This document shows positions 43,842-56,100 of a DNA stretch of 64,000 nt, piece by piece. Position 1 is the first letter of the stretch, and every line of letters starts with the position of its first letter. Origin of the DNA: Halichondria panicea (Eukaryota > Porifera > Demospongiae > Suberitida > Halichondriidae); the NCBI RefSeq assembly GCF_963675165.1, contig NC_087393.1, positions 3,105,502 to 3,169,501 of the forward strand, read 5' to 3'. A program made the position numbers and the translations under genes. The notes beneath the pieces are model-generated. The model was not told where the DNA came from and searched no databases. It was given only the letters and a program-made list of their open reading frames with translations.

Positions 43842-46574
43842 CAGAGGAGGTACGACATAGGTTGACCTTTTTGCTAATGAGTTACTCCCGTATTGCATTC
43901 CTGCAGCATGACAGGATGTAACACCCACATTTACCTAGAGGAGGTGTGGCCCCGCGTCATAATTTATCATCAAGTTTCACGGAGGAATTGTGAGTGTACG
44001 GAGAAAGAAGAGAATATACAGAAGCACAACACAAACACTTGCTCTCCTAGCTAGCTAAAAGACTACAAACGATCATAGTACTCCACAGTAGTTATAAATA
44101 ATGCCTAGCTATATCCTGTGACATAAGAAAATGAATAGCATAGTCATAGTTGAATAAATGAGCTAGATAGATAAACACAAAGAACAGTAAAATAGCGCTG
44201 ACGGTGCATAAACACCTGTTGAGTCAACACAAATATCATGTGGGCGTGACATCCTGTCATGCTGCAGGAGTAACTCTACAGTTGTTCCGCCAAGATTCCG
44301 GAAGTACTATATAAGTACACAAATTTATTTGCAACGGAAGTTCAACTTCCGCTATCAAAATGAAGCTAATACTAAAAGTAATTAAATATTCACACACTTA
44401 TATTCTACGAAGTATTGTACATACACTCACGAACGAGCTCAGGCACGTAGAACTGTTCCTAGTCTACATGCATACACAAGAATAGTTGTTAAGCTTTTAT
44501 AAGTTTGGCTCCAAGAGCTCAAATAGCACTCTATGTCATATGATAGTACTCCTCTAGAACAAGCGACAAAAAATTTTGCTAACAAAGTGAAGCTACGTGA
44601 TGGGTATCAACAAAATTTGTAAGCTTTGAGCATTACTTTGCAAAAACATTTTGCTTGTACCCAGCTTTGAAGCAAAAATTATGAGCTTGCAAAACTTGAC
44701 CACAATTTCCATGTCAAACCACATGGAGTCCCACAAGATGGAGTGTACCACACAGACTATGGCACATCATAGACATTCCAGGTTTGTTGTGTCACACAAT
44801 AACGATATAAAAAATTAATACAAACATTTGTAAAATAGTGTCTAGCTAGTAAGCGAAAAACTAGAAGGCAGCTTTCTTTTGGGGAAGTCAGTGACAGTGT
44901 TGCAGACAATGGAGTATGTGAGTTGTGCCATGGCGTCAGTGGGAATATGAGTAGTCCAAGCAACTGGCGAAGTGAGCCAGCACGTACCCTTGCAGCCTCC
45001 TTGAACATTGATTTCACTCGTCAGGTTTGTCCTAAATGTAGAAAAGATATAACACGCTGTTTAGGGGATGATACATACGCACCACGATGGGACAAACCTA
45101 ACAAAAAAAGCATATGTAGTGTATTGGAATGTACAGATGCTATACTAGCGTCACTCGGTAAACCCAAAGATCTCATAGAAGATGCATTTCGACGCGCTAA
45201 AGTGGATGTGACTACATATCCTTTTTTAGCAAAATAGGAAAAACAACATTTTTACGATATTTTTACCAGAACGCTAAGTTTATATCTTCAGAATTGGAAA
45301 GCTCGACCCCAGACACCCTAGCAAATGTAAGACTTTCAAATCAAGAGTACGAATTGGGTTTTTTAGCATTTGTACGTCTGGTGGGAACAGCTTACTTTAA
45401 ACAACATGCAACAGGATTTGACACTAACTCACCAGCTACATATTACCATTCATTGTCTGAACAAAATTTAACAGTTAAAGAACAACACTCTATTTGGCTA
45501 GACAATATAAGGCAAAATATCTGGGACAGGGTCAAATTTGAAAACGAGATGATACCATCTGATGATGCACTTTTGCTTCATTGGAAGTGATCGTGTTGGG
45601 TTCTACACATGTGGCAACAATCTGATCAACCCATTATGACATTAGAGCCATTAGAAAACTACGGTTGGAGTATCACAGACAATGAGCTCACCATTAAATG
45701 GGATACTGCCACCAACGTACAGGCTGTCCGTGATCGAGTCGACTCACTCCTTAAAGGATGCAAGTGTTCGACAGGTTGTTTGACTGGACGGTGTGACTGC
45801 AAGAAAAGGGGGAAGCATTGTTCAATTGGCTGAGTGTTTAAATTGTGGTAATAACATAGCAGGGTCAAAACAGAAGGAAACTCACATTATATCTCTGGAA
45901 GAAGATGTGGAGGCAGGCAGATTGACAGACAGAGAAGGGGAAGACATCGTCGACTGGGTGTTCAGACAAAATACAGGGAGTGACAGTCAAACCAGTCAGT
46001 CCGAATCAGAGCCTGAGTTAGACTAAGATTAAATTGTTATGTTTAAGATATTGTTTGTTATGCTTAAAATATTGTTTATGTTTTTACTTGTACTCAAATT
46101 GTGTGTGGCTTTACTAGGCATGCTAAAACAAGTGACAAAAAATTTTGGTAACAACGAATCTGTTCCTTACTTAGCATACACTGTAGCTAAAGGCTTGTAC
46201 AACAGCTACCAGCTAAAACTGGCTTGTACTCGCTCACCGTTATTCCATAAGCGCCGTCTCAGTAAAAATTCCAGGGGGGCTGGTGGTAGCTTTTTGTAAC
46301 AAAAACAGTGCAACCTCTTTCAAAAATAAGAGGCATGGCATTATTTAAGGCTTGGTGGTTGCTACAACACCTATGCAGCCAGTATCAGACGTTATAGCTT
46401 GAGTTATAGGACTGTATCTTCAGCTATTGCCACTAACCTACACACTATCAAGCGGAGCTTCTTTGTGATTTTTGTGGCTGTTGATGACGTCACGGTTGCA
46501 AATATATTCACGTGAGCTGTCAGATGGCGGAGCAACTGTCTAGCAAAAGGTCAACCTATGTCGTACCTCCTCTG
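43842..46574 (+). mobile_element. DNA transposon, CAGAGGAGGTACGACA TIR, 9-bp duplication
   Basis: 2733 bp. The left end CAGAGGAGGTACGACATAGG continues for about 34 bp and is matched by the right end in reverse complement with one T-run indel. A perfect 9-bp duplication GCTATAGAT lies at 43833-43841 and 46575-46583. It carries one decayed coding region (44893-46025). A secondary inverted repeat, CCTGCAGCATGACAGGATGT near 43902 against ACATCCTGTCATGCTGCAGG near 44250, may be a nested element. Three non-coding relatives in this window share CAGAGGA ends. Superfamily unresolved: 9-bp duplications suggest Mutator-like, but the protein is not a recognisable MULE transposase. Confidence 0.9.
44893..46025 (+). 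pseudogene. Decayed transposon protein with TSO1-like CXC motif
   Basis: Coding relic inside the TIR element. It begins with a Cys pair (CELCHGVSGN), then ARTLAASLNIDF, QVCPKCRKD, and PKDLIEDAFRRAKVDV before a stop at 45236. It resumes in another frame at 45294 (HSIWLDNIRQNIWDRVKFEN, then HWK, stop, SCWVLHMWQQSDQP, TLEPLENYGWSI) and ends in a CXC motif, CKCSTGCLTGRCDCKKRGKH, with CLNCGNN in a shifted frame. TGA at 45588-45590 stands where I expect an Arg codon, as from CGA-to-TGA decay; a 2-nt loss near 45831 shifts the frame within the CXC motif. The HWKRSCWV...MW...YGW...CKC arrangement occurs in repeated genes of cnidarians and sponges (from memory). CXC motifs bind DNA in tesmin/TSO1 proteins. 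Not functional as read. Confidence 0.8.
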
Positions 46575-46593
46575 GCTATAGATAGTACACAAG

Positions 46594-49469
46594 ATGGCTA
46601 GAGATGTAAGCAAGAAGTCGAAGAAGGGTAGGTCTCCCGATTATTGCATGTATGCTATTACCAGTGTGAAAGTGGCAATGAAAACTTATTGTCACACAAA
46701 TTGAAAAGCTTGTTAAATAGTTGATCTACATAAGAATTTCCCAAAAATAATTATTGCCATGTAAATTCATGTATACGTACAGTACAGGGTACCAGATGTT
46801 GATTATTGTAGGCGTGCATGGCAAGGAAAGGCTTAATTATTTAGCAACATCCGGTGCCATGTATTGGACATCATCTCATAAATCTTGCATCAAAAATCGT
46901 TCATCTGATTGTGAGAAATGGCAACACATGGTATGATATTGGCACAGAGGAGGTCCGACAACCGTGCGCCTAACATTAATGTTTGCTGAATCAGCATTTT
47001 CATAAAACTTGCCTTTAGAGGTAGGTGTCACACTCTTCTTAGACTTAGCCCTCTGTCTTGTATTGTTAGGTCTAGTTTTAGTAATAGGAGCTCTAACTCT
47101 CCTGTAAAGGCAAGTTTTATTAAATGCTGATTCAGCAAACATTAATTCTAGGTGCATGGTTGTCGGACCTCCTCTGATGTTGACATGTAAACATCAAAGT
47201 ATCACCTGGCCAGACAGGCCACAACCCCATAATGTTTGGCAAAAATAATTATACTGGTTTGCATTCCGTAAATACGATAGGTTTGATTTTATTTTCTGTC
47301 AAATCTCTCTTGTTATAATTATAGTCAGTGATAGATAGTGTAATAAATTATTGGCCACGCAAACCATGCCCATGCAATATTTAGGGTTAAAGCCTAGTTT
47401 GCAGTGTGGTTAATTGTAGATCTACTTAAATTGTCTCATGCACACGTTTCGTTGTCGATCTTTTGACTGAGTCAGGTCGTACTTTTCTCGGGGGACATCA
47501 AGGAGAACTTTTTGCCCTCGAGAGGATACGTCTGGTCCCCAGACTAGTCATCACGTAACCTCTTACACAGGCCTCTTGAGAATAATTATTTATTTTGCTA
47601 TTTTCGACTTTATTAATTAGTGAATGGTTATATAATTATTATAGCGCATGCGCAAGTAGTCAATACCAGACCCTCGATCTGGGCGCTAGCAATAATTAGG
47701 AGCGGATGTGGACGTAGGGACGAGGCTAGTCATTATTAATCCTATAATTATACGAAGTCGTAAGAATTCCTGCATGTTTAAGACGTTAAATTAATGATAC
47801 AGTACATTTTTACTGACATGCTTTATCAATGATTCCTGCAGGCCCTGTTGCAGGATATGGTCCAAAATATCCTGGATTCGGTCTTCCAAGGTTTGGCAAA
47901 AGAATTAACGTATGTCCCTCAGACCATATAATTATATTAGAGTACGTAATGACCTTGGTGCTGAAAGTCCGAACTGGAGGGATCATTCGAAGGAGTTACA
48001 AAAGAAGACTGCTGAACCACTGTCATGTTCTCAATTTCTTAGCAATGGTATGATTTTAATAGCTAGTGCATAGTCACCTGATAATTATGATTTGGAATTT
48101 TACCATAGGGTGGGTTGAGTATGAAGTTGAAAAGTCAGAAATGAAAACCATCGGTGGTGGTAAGCCAAAATCATACTTTTATTTTTCTATTATTCTATGT
48201 ATTAATACACACTGTACTCCAATTTTATGTACGGTGTATAATTATTTTGTATATGATCTATAAGGTTCATCAATATAATTAAGTCATGTAGATGCTCAGA
48301 CACATCCGTAATGTTTTTTGATACCATTCGATCCTCACTGTGTTAATCAGTTATAGATTCCACCATGTGTACCGTTATAGCTAGTAATTTTCGGGGGGCA
48401 AAACATTCACACGAATTAATATTTTGCCCCTGGATATTACCAGCTATAAATACAGTGCTATAACGGACACCTTTGGGGAACAATGTTTTGGCCCCTATAT
48501 ACAGAGGTAGCCTTTGTTGAGGGGTTGTTTTGTACACAAACTGTTCATTTGGGACCTGGGTGCCTGGCCGTTATATATAGCAACTGGCCTTTATTCGGAG
48601 GTGGTTGTTAATAGAGGTTCCACTGTATATGCATTTTGACCTCTGAGATCAAAGGAAACACTGTGCCAATGTCTGCCATATGGCACAGTTCAGTTCAGTG
48701 CCTTTGCCCTCGGCCTAAGTCACTACTGAGCCAATATATCCCATATGGCACTCATGCATGTGTCACAACTATTACTTGTTACAATAATACAGTTGAACCT
48801 CCATAAAACGGACATCATTTGGGAACAGCGTTTTGGTCGATTGTTACGGAGAGGTGTTCTTCCTTGGGAGGTTTTGATTGCCAGCTATGCATGTATGCTC
48901 TTAGAACTTAATTTGCTAACTGCTTCTTTAGCTCATACAATATAGAAAGGGCTGTAGAGACAAGCTACAGCTAGGTTTTCACGATTGTGCAAAATAATGC
49001 CATCTCAGCAATATTTTCCTGCTAATTCTGGGTGTGGTTATCCGTTCTGGAGGTTATTTTCCATTGCTATAAAGCGATTGGGGGACTAGAAAGCTGTTCG
49101 TTATACGGAGTATAGAGAGGTGGCCGCCCCTGAGAGGTTGCTTTACATATTGAAGTCATTTAATTGTATAGTTTCAACTCTTGGCCGTTATAATTATATA
49201 TAGCGTACATGCATGTGGTGCTCGATCTTTGGAGGTGATCATTAATATATGGAGGTTCCACTGTTTTATTATATGCTCTTTGCTTCTTGTTTTTAGATTC
49301 TGTTGAGATAATAGGACAAGACCTTCTGAGTGAAGATCAAGGTAAATTCATTAATGGTGCAATTATGACTGCTGTGTGTCACTGGTTCTTGATGTACTCA
49401 TCCATAGACTATTTGATCAATGCTGACAAATGGATAGAATTACTGAAACAACATACGGCCTCAGATTAA
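46594..49469 (+). CDS. Unrecognised protein, 137 aa
   Basis: Five exons: 46594-46627, 47842-47890, 47941-48047, 48109-48159, 49297-49469, in phase throughout (138 codons with stop). The start is the only ATG before the first donor: MARDVSKKSKKGPVAGYGPK. The N-terminal half is basic and Gly/Pro-rich (YPGFGLPRVRNDLGAESPNW). The C-terminal half looks like a folded helical segment (VEIIGQDLLSEDQGKFINGA, then TAVCHWFLMYSSIDYLINAD). No signal peptide or clear membrane span. The GYGPKYPGFGLP segment recalls short motifs in ciliary or sperm microtubule-associated proteins, but I cannot name a family. The DNA transposon ends 19 bp upstream of the start, so promoter or 5' UTR sequence is probably transposon-derived. 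Intron 1 carries a related MITE; intron 4 has two pogo-like MITEs. Confidence 0.75.
46945..47176. mobile_element. CAGAGGAGGTCCGACA MITE
   Basis: 232 bp with about 75-bp near-perfect TIRs (CAGAGGAGGTCCGACAACC, ATTAATGTTTGCTGAATC, AAAACTTGCCTTTA). Flanks ATATTGGCA (46936-46944) and ATGTTGACA (47177-47185) match at 7 of 9, an aged 9-bp duplication. It shares its first 15 bases, bar one, with the coding element 370 bp upstream. In intron 1 of the 46594 gene. Confidence 0.9.
48372..48451. mobile_element. Short CCGTTATAG-type MITE relic
   Basis: Left CCGTTATAGCTAGTAATTTTC then GGGGCAAAA; right complement TTTTGCCCCTGGATATTACC and AGCTATAA. Diverged member of the CCGTATAG family, directly abutting the next MITE. 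Confidence 0.6.
48453..48625. mobile_element. pogo/Tigger-like MITE, TA duplication
   Basis: 173 bp, CAGTGCTATAACGGACACC at the left and AATAGAGGTTCCACTG at the right, with TA on each side. In intron 4 of the 46594 gene. Confidence 0.72.
48790..49263. mobile_element. pogo/Tigger-like element
   Basis: About 474 bp from CAGTTGAACCTCCATAAAAC to the complementary ATATGGAGGTTCCACTG. No transposase ORF. Same intron. Confidence 0.7.
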
Positions 49470-50126
49470 AGATGATCGATTAATTGTTTCGTGTTCAATC
49501 ATTGTTCTGTTTTTTTCATAATTATTGTTAATTATTTTGTGTCATTAACGCGATCATTAATTTAAAAACAAAATGTTACTGGATGGTCATTTACATATCG
49601 TCACTCATGCACTCCTGATAATGTATATAGGGCATGCACATGTACGCTTTTCTTATAATTATAACTATAGCATTATAGACTTTGATCACTCCGTAGGTTT
49701 GAAAATTGTAAAGCTAATATACCCCTGCATTAATCAGCCACACCTTCCATGCAGGAAAACATCTAGCATTAACTAGCTGTATATAATTATAATTATATAC
49801 AAAATTTATACTATGAGTAATTCAATCGGGCTTCTATTTATTATCAGCTTAAGGGCTGGCTGTTAAATAATCTTCCATTTTTTATTTTGCATAATTTCAC
49901 GTGCACTACGATATGCAGTTTGTATCTTCTGTTTAGCCTAATCGGTGCTGAAGAAATTCCTTGTCCTGTAGATTTACTTAATAGCACTAGCACGGAGGCG
50001 TGCACCTGCTGCACCATTCATTCTGCCGAACAGACATGCATTAACCACAACTGTTACTTAACTTTACTCTCAATAAAATTAATGTTAACGTACTGACTAT
50101 AATGATAGCCATTCTGTAACTGACAA
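49470..50126. other. Convergent spacer before BBS1
   Basis: 657 bp, very AT-rich, holding the 3' ends of the 46594 gene and BBS1. A TTTATT (AATAAA on the minus strand) lies near 49837 and could be the BBS1 poly(A) signal. No gene or repeat recognised. Confidence 0.55.
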
Positions 50127-53100
50127 TTACACAACAATAACACTTTCACTAACAGGCATATTAATGACAGCGGTAATAAGTGGGATCGGGTTGCCAGGCT
50201 TAAAAACAAATACACGAATTTCATCAGTTTTCCCCATATCATCCAGACATTCAACCATGGTTTCGAAGTTGTATGAGAGAAGAGGAACAAGTAGAGGGAG
50301 CTACAAGAGAGGTAGCGATTTAGAACACACAAATGCCAGTATGAGAATTAAATGTAGAACTAACTTGTTGGGTAAAATAATTGTGCCCAGAAACTACGAG
50401 TAGTTATACGGACTGACTTACCTGCAATAGCTTGTTGCTTATCCGATATAATGATTCATTGCACCTGAATGTAACGAAGTGGTCTGTAGCAACTGTAACC
50501 AGAGACGTGTTCTGAATAACCACGGTCAGTCTGAAAAGAGGCCCCAAGCCCTGCACCTGAATAGATGGACAGATTATTTATAATGATGATCTGTCCATGT
50601 GTTTATGCATAATCATGCACGTACAATGTAGGTATGTACAGTAGAACCTTGGACACATTTTTTTCCAGAGCCATGTAGTAAAATTTAATGTGTATAAACC
50701 ATGCTTAGTTCTGTACGTGGTTCACTTATGACACGTGGTGGTCTGCGTATACACATAATTATGATACACACCTACATGTACCTAAATGGTAACTGATGTT
50801 ATATAATTATTTGCAGGACACGCCTGTTTATTAGCTGAACTTTGACCCTGTTGTAGAGACATCTCCCCAGCCAAATAATCGAGGTTCTATTGTACATGTA
50901 CCTGTGCTGAAATCTTTAGGCACGATGTGCTGGATGTTGCTACTGGTAACATTGAAGTACCAATAGCTTTAACAAAGGAACGAGCTGTTTCCAACTTTAG
51001 CCGCAATAAATCACGCTGGAAAGTATTGTGCATCACTACATGTAGAAAAGAAAAAGCACTATGTACATGACATTGTTTTCCTGTCTGACCCTTACCTACA
51101 CCGTTTTCCCTTTCTCGCACAGTTTGGTCCACAAATACTTTCGTTTTTTTGGGAACATTAAGCTTCACTGATTGAGCCTTGGGAGGACCAGGAGTAAGTT
51201 CTTTGACATCCAGGTTTGCTGTTCTTTTCAGGATCTTGATGATTAGAGACCCTCCTTGAGTTACCAGCAAGAGGGATGCTTCCTCACGTCCAAATTTCCC
51301 AAATTTCATCCCAACCACTATATCCTAAGACAATGAAAAGGGGACAGCAGATCATTCGGTTGGAACAACAAAAAAAGCTACTCTAACCATCAATACACAC
51401 TTTTGGCATACTAAAAAATCACAACATGGTTATAAATAAATAAAGAAGCAGGTTAATAAAAAAAAATTACTGCATGTACTTGCATATACCGGGGTGAGTA
51501 GCAGCCACAGGAAAAGGTGTCATACAGAAAGGGGAAAAGGAGGGATATCCGTTCTAGATCAAATTTCCCCACCCTAGAACACTAGAATTACATCTTGGTG
51601 AAGAGGAATGGCCTGTTCTGCTGACTCAAGGAAAAAATCCACAACCCCACTAACGACACCCATTCAGAACTGAAGTAATAGTTATGGTTATTACTATCAG
51701 CAAGAGTGTCGAACTACCGAGTGTCGAACTACCGATACTCTACAAAAAACTGCGCAAAGTAACATGGCTAGCACGTGATGAAATGAAAGCTGCTGATGCC
51801 TCGGTGAATGTGTCAAAGCGACATAACATAAAGCTACTATTGCATGATAATTATCCTGATCGATGAACTCTTTCGCAGAAATAATCGACCATGATTGTTG
51901 CAGATGCCAAAAGAACGAAGTCTAGCCGCGGCACCAGTACAGTAGAACCTTGCTCTCTTCTCACTCTTGCAGCTACCAATAGCTAGCGTTCTAGTACAGA
52001 GCTATAACTACTAAGTAGAGTAGCAACACTCCCTGGACAAGTTTTGTTACGCACTTTTCTGAAAAGGCTGCCAAGTAAGCATAACTCGAGAGCGAAGCAT
52101 TATCTTGGTAATTGATAGTTGCAAACAACGGCATCATGATTCTAGCTAATTTATTTGTGTTGAGTTAGGCCTCGGAAGCTATATGTATGTGGTAAATTAT
52201 GGCTTCATTTATGTGAGTATGCCAGGGACTTATTACATGGAAAATGCTAACTTTTAGCTTATCACCTTTACAGCATACTTACATTTTATTTTTAACAAGG
52301 AATCCATTGGTATATCAAGTGAACTATGAACAACATTATTAAGGCCAAACCCAGTCATAGATCAAAGTTCCACTGCACGCACACGCACACTGATAGGGGA
52401 CATTACGTCAATCTCTTCACAAATGTATCTAATACCGTATAGCGCGAAATTTTCGAGGCACTTATATTTCGTGGATTGGCCTCTAAAAACCATTTCGTTG
52501 CACAATGTTCGCGGAATGACTACTTACCGGAAGCCACGCCTTTAAATATTTGCACGATAGCAGGTAATTCTAATTAAAGAACAATTTTCGTGGACTTAAT
52601 TTTCGTATAGAATTCTAACCCACAAAATCCGCGAAAATTAAGCCCCTCGAACATTTCGCGCTATACGGTAGTTGACAAATAGTCGAGTTGATCCTGTTAC
52701 AATACAGTGTACATCCTCAAAACCCACCAGAATGATTTTACACCTAAACTACAGGGAGCGGGCCGTATTTCAACACCCCAATTCAAAATTCGGCATGGCA
52801 CACTTGCGGGTTTATACATTTTTCAAATAAAAGGGAGTCTTCTAGTATGTGCCAAATGGACACTTTTCCCATACTAATAAAGGAGCCACTCTAACCTTAA
52901 CACCAACTTGAACATTATGGCTCTAATTGTGTGCGCCAAATGCAGCAATTTAAACGTGCCGCCACTCTAAATGAGATGCTAGTAGAGACTCAGGTATTTT
53001 TTATCGTAATTGTGACAGGCTCTGGACTATTGGAGCAGAATTTAGTATTGAGCTACAGCTAAATTTATGCCTACAGTACAGTATAAATGAAAGCATTTTG

Positions 53101-56100
53101 AAAAGGGGGGGCAGTTTGAAGAAAATGTTTACTAAAAAAAGGTCAACAGTTTTTTTTAAAGCTCAATCAGTGTAACTTTTCTTATCACGGATTGATTGAT
53201 GGCAGTATGACATACATAGTAGCAGAAATGGATGAAATCTTGCTCTTCAGCTTTAAAAGTCTACAACTAGTTAACTAGAGATCGTCTGCTATTCTGCATG
53301 CTGCAATGATTGCTGCTCTAGCCACACCCACTTCGTGAGCCAGAAAGGGGGCACGTGCCCCTTGTGCCCTGCACTGGATCCGCCACTGATCAATGTGTGT
53401 ATAAAAGCTAGCTATTAGTAGTTTTATGTTATGTAGCTTTGGCACCTCCACCGAGGCATCAGCACCCGCGGTGCTTTCATTATAGATAGAAGCGCTTTTC
53501 AATAAGGTAATAGTATGAGATTAAGTAAACTACAACTGTATGACAAGTTATGGAGGGCCATAATAATGTGTACTTTCGATGTACATGACGTACTGATACA
53601 CTTTACTCACGTCAACTCGCAGAGTGTGCATGAGATACTTGTCCCTGAAGATCCTTATCTCTTTATTTCTCATGGCCACAATCACTGCCTTTACCCCCCG
53701 GGCCTGATAGTCTAGCAGCTCCAGTGCTGTGATTGAGTCAGGCAGCTTGAAGCTCCACTGACGTTTGCCCTGCATGGAGAGATAAAAAATGAACATGTTT
53801 ATGCTCGTCAAAGTGTGTATGATCTTCAACACAAGCAGCGACTGTTAAACTTAAGACTACCAACAAAAGAGTACCTTTGTAGTGTAGCAGGAGAGAGAGT
53901 TGTCCATGCACCCAAGCACAATCTGTTTGTCCATCTGGAGCAGGCCACACGGCTGTGACCCAAGAGCAATCTTGTACTTGGGTGTCCGCCCTCCTCTCTT
54001 GAAAGTGTAGACAGATGCATCTCTGCAGGCCACTGATATCTGGTAGTCCACTTCATAAAGCCCACTCACACTCAAAAACACTGGGACTGCCGGCAAAGAC
54101 ATCTGGAAGGCAGGATAACAGTGGTTTCACAAGTTTGCTCAAAAAAACTAACTGTCCACAATGTAACTACCATATATATTTGTATATTGGTGTATTTCGA
54201 GGCTATAAATGCATGGTTTTTGCGGATTAAATAACTGCGAATTTAGTATCGATGCATGCATGCATGCATGCTGCAAAAAGGCTGCTATTCCACAAACATT
54301 AAATCCGCGAAAACCTTTCTAAAGGCATTTCCGCGAAAATTTATACTCTCGAAATATACCTGCTATACAATATTCATTCACAGTCATAATAGCCAGAAAA
54401 GTTGGCGGTGCCCTAAATTTGACCCTTTGGCAGTGTAATTTAGATTAGCCGTAAACGAAAACATTAGCGTTTTGCATGGGTCAATTACTACTGACAAGTG
54501 CGGTTATAAGAACTACATGTATATAGCTGTCTTTTAACTAAAAATGATCATCGGGTGGGGTCAAATTGCAAGTGAAGTTGTTAGTTATAGTCTAGGGGCC
54601 AGACATTTTCTCAGGCAAAAAATGATTGTAGAAAAAACGTCTGGAGACTCGTACAACTTTTCCGTGTGCTCTTGGAATGTACTTTAAAGACTCGTGCGAT
54701 TTTGATGCTTAAAGAACAAGTAGATTGACGCACATGTAGTATGTAATATTGAGTAAAACTCACATGACACGCATAATATGTATGTATTTCGTTGGCTCTA
54801 CCCAAATTCCACTAGATCACGCAAAATCGTTGCAAAAGTATCCAGCCTACTATTCTCAGCTCTCAGAATAGGTCTGGTCCCCAGAGAGTAGCCTGATATC
54901 AAACCGTACTAGCATCGATCCGTGGACATGCAAGAGGGATGTACGGGTAATACAACTCGAGATGTTAGCCTGAAAAAATATCAGGCTTGTCTTGAGGCCA
55001 GACCTATTCTGAGAGCTGTAATTTAGAAAAGGACCCCTCTGGATCTCACCCCACAAGACAATAATTTTGGTATTTGGGGTTTACTCTGACTTGCATACAA
55101 AGGTTCTCTATATAAACCAATCAGCATCTTAAAAAGCTACTCGCCCTCACAGACACTACTGTACTGGTTCTAGTATTGCTACTTTATTCTTCACCACAGC
55201 CTCGATTAAACTGCAGGGAAACATGGATTGTAATTTCCTTTATCTATGCTACTACGTAGAAGAGGGAAGCCAACACTGATTTATATTCCATGGATTGTAT
55301 TAAGGACATACACAAGATCCCATAGCACCTTGGTTAGAACAGTGAAGGCCTCAGGGTCCAGGATGTAGAGGCCCTTGTTCTCAGTGCCCGCCACTAAACA
55401 GCTGACAGCATCGTCCTCTGCATGACTCTTCTTCAGGGTGCTCAGGCAAGTGATGGTAGATTGACGTTTCAGCGGGATATGCTTGAACACACTCACAAAT
55501 GGCTGCAACTCACTAGGATCCAATTGAAGGAACCTATAGTGCATGCAGTTACATCACCATATATTCGCATGTGAGCAAATAAGAAGCTGCTCACTTGAGT
55601 GACCGAACAGAGAGTGGGATATCAGCACCTTCATGATTCATACTCGCCAGTGCTTCCCTTAGTATGACTGGGTCGATCTTATCCTGCGATTTCAAACAAA
55701 AAAATCATCATCGGTGGTAGCAATCACTTTAGCATTGACATGAAAGTAAAGAATTATTACCAGTTTGGTTTCACGTACCTCTTTGACTTGAGCCCAGAGA
55801 TCACATTCAGTACTGTTCAGCTCAAGTGAGGGGAGATTAAATTTGAAATATGGCCTAAAGTTCTTGTAGATGTATACATTAGAGCCAGAGGCAATAGCCA
55901 CAGCTGGTGTGTGTGGGTCTGTAGTGTCCATGTAGAACGTACATACTCCGGTTGGCAGGTCTAGTAAAGGAGTCTCAAAGATCATCTCTGTGCCTACAGG
56001 CACATGTACAACAATAATAATTACACGTCAAAAGTATAAAGTCAGAGTGTCATGGGAGACTCACGCGAAGATACACACCTTTGTAAACTTTGAGCTTAAT

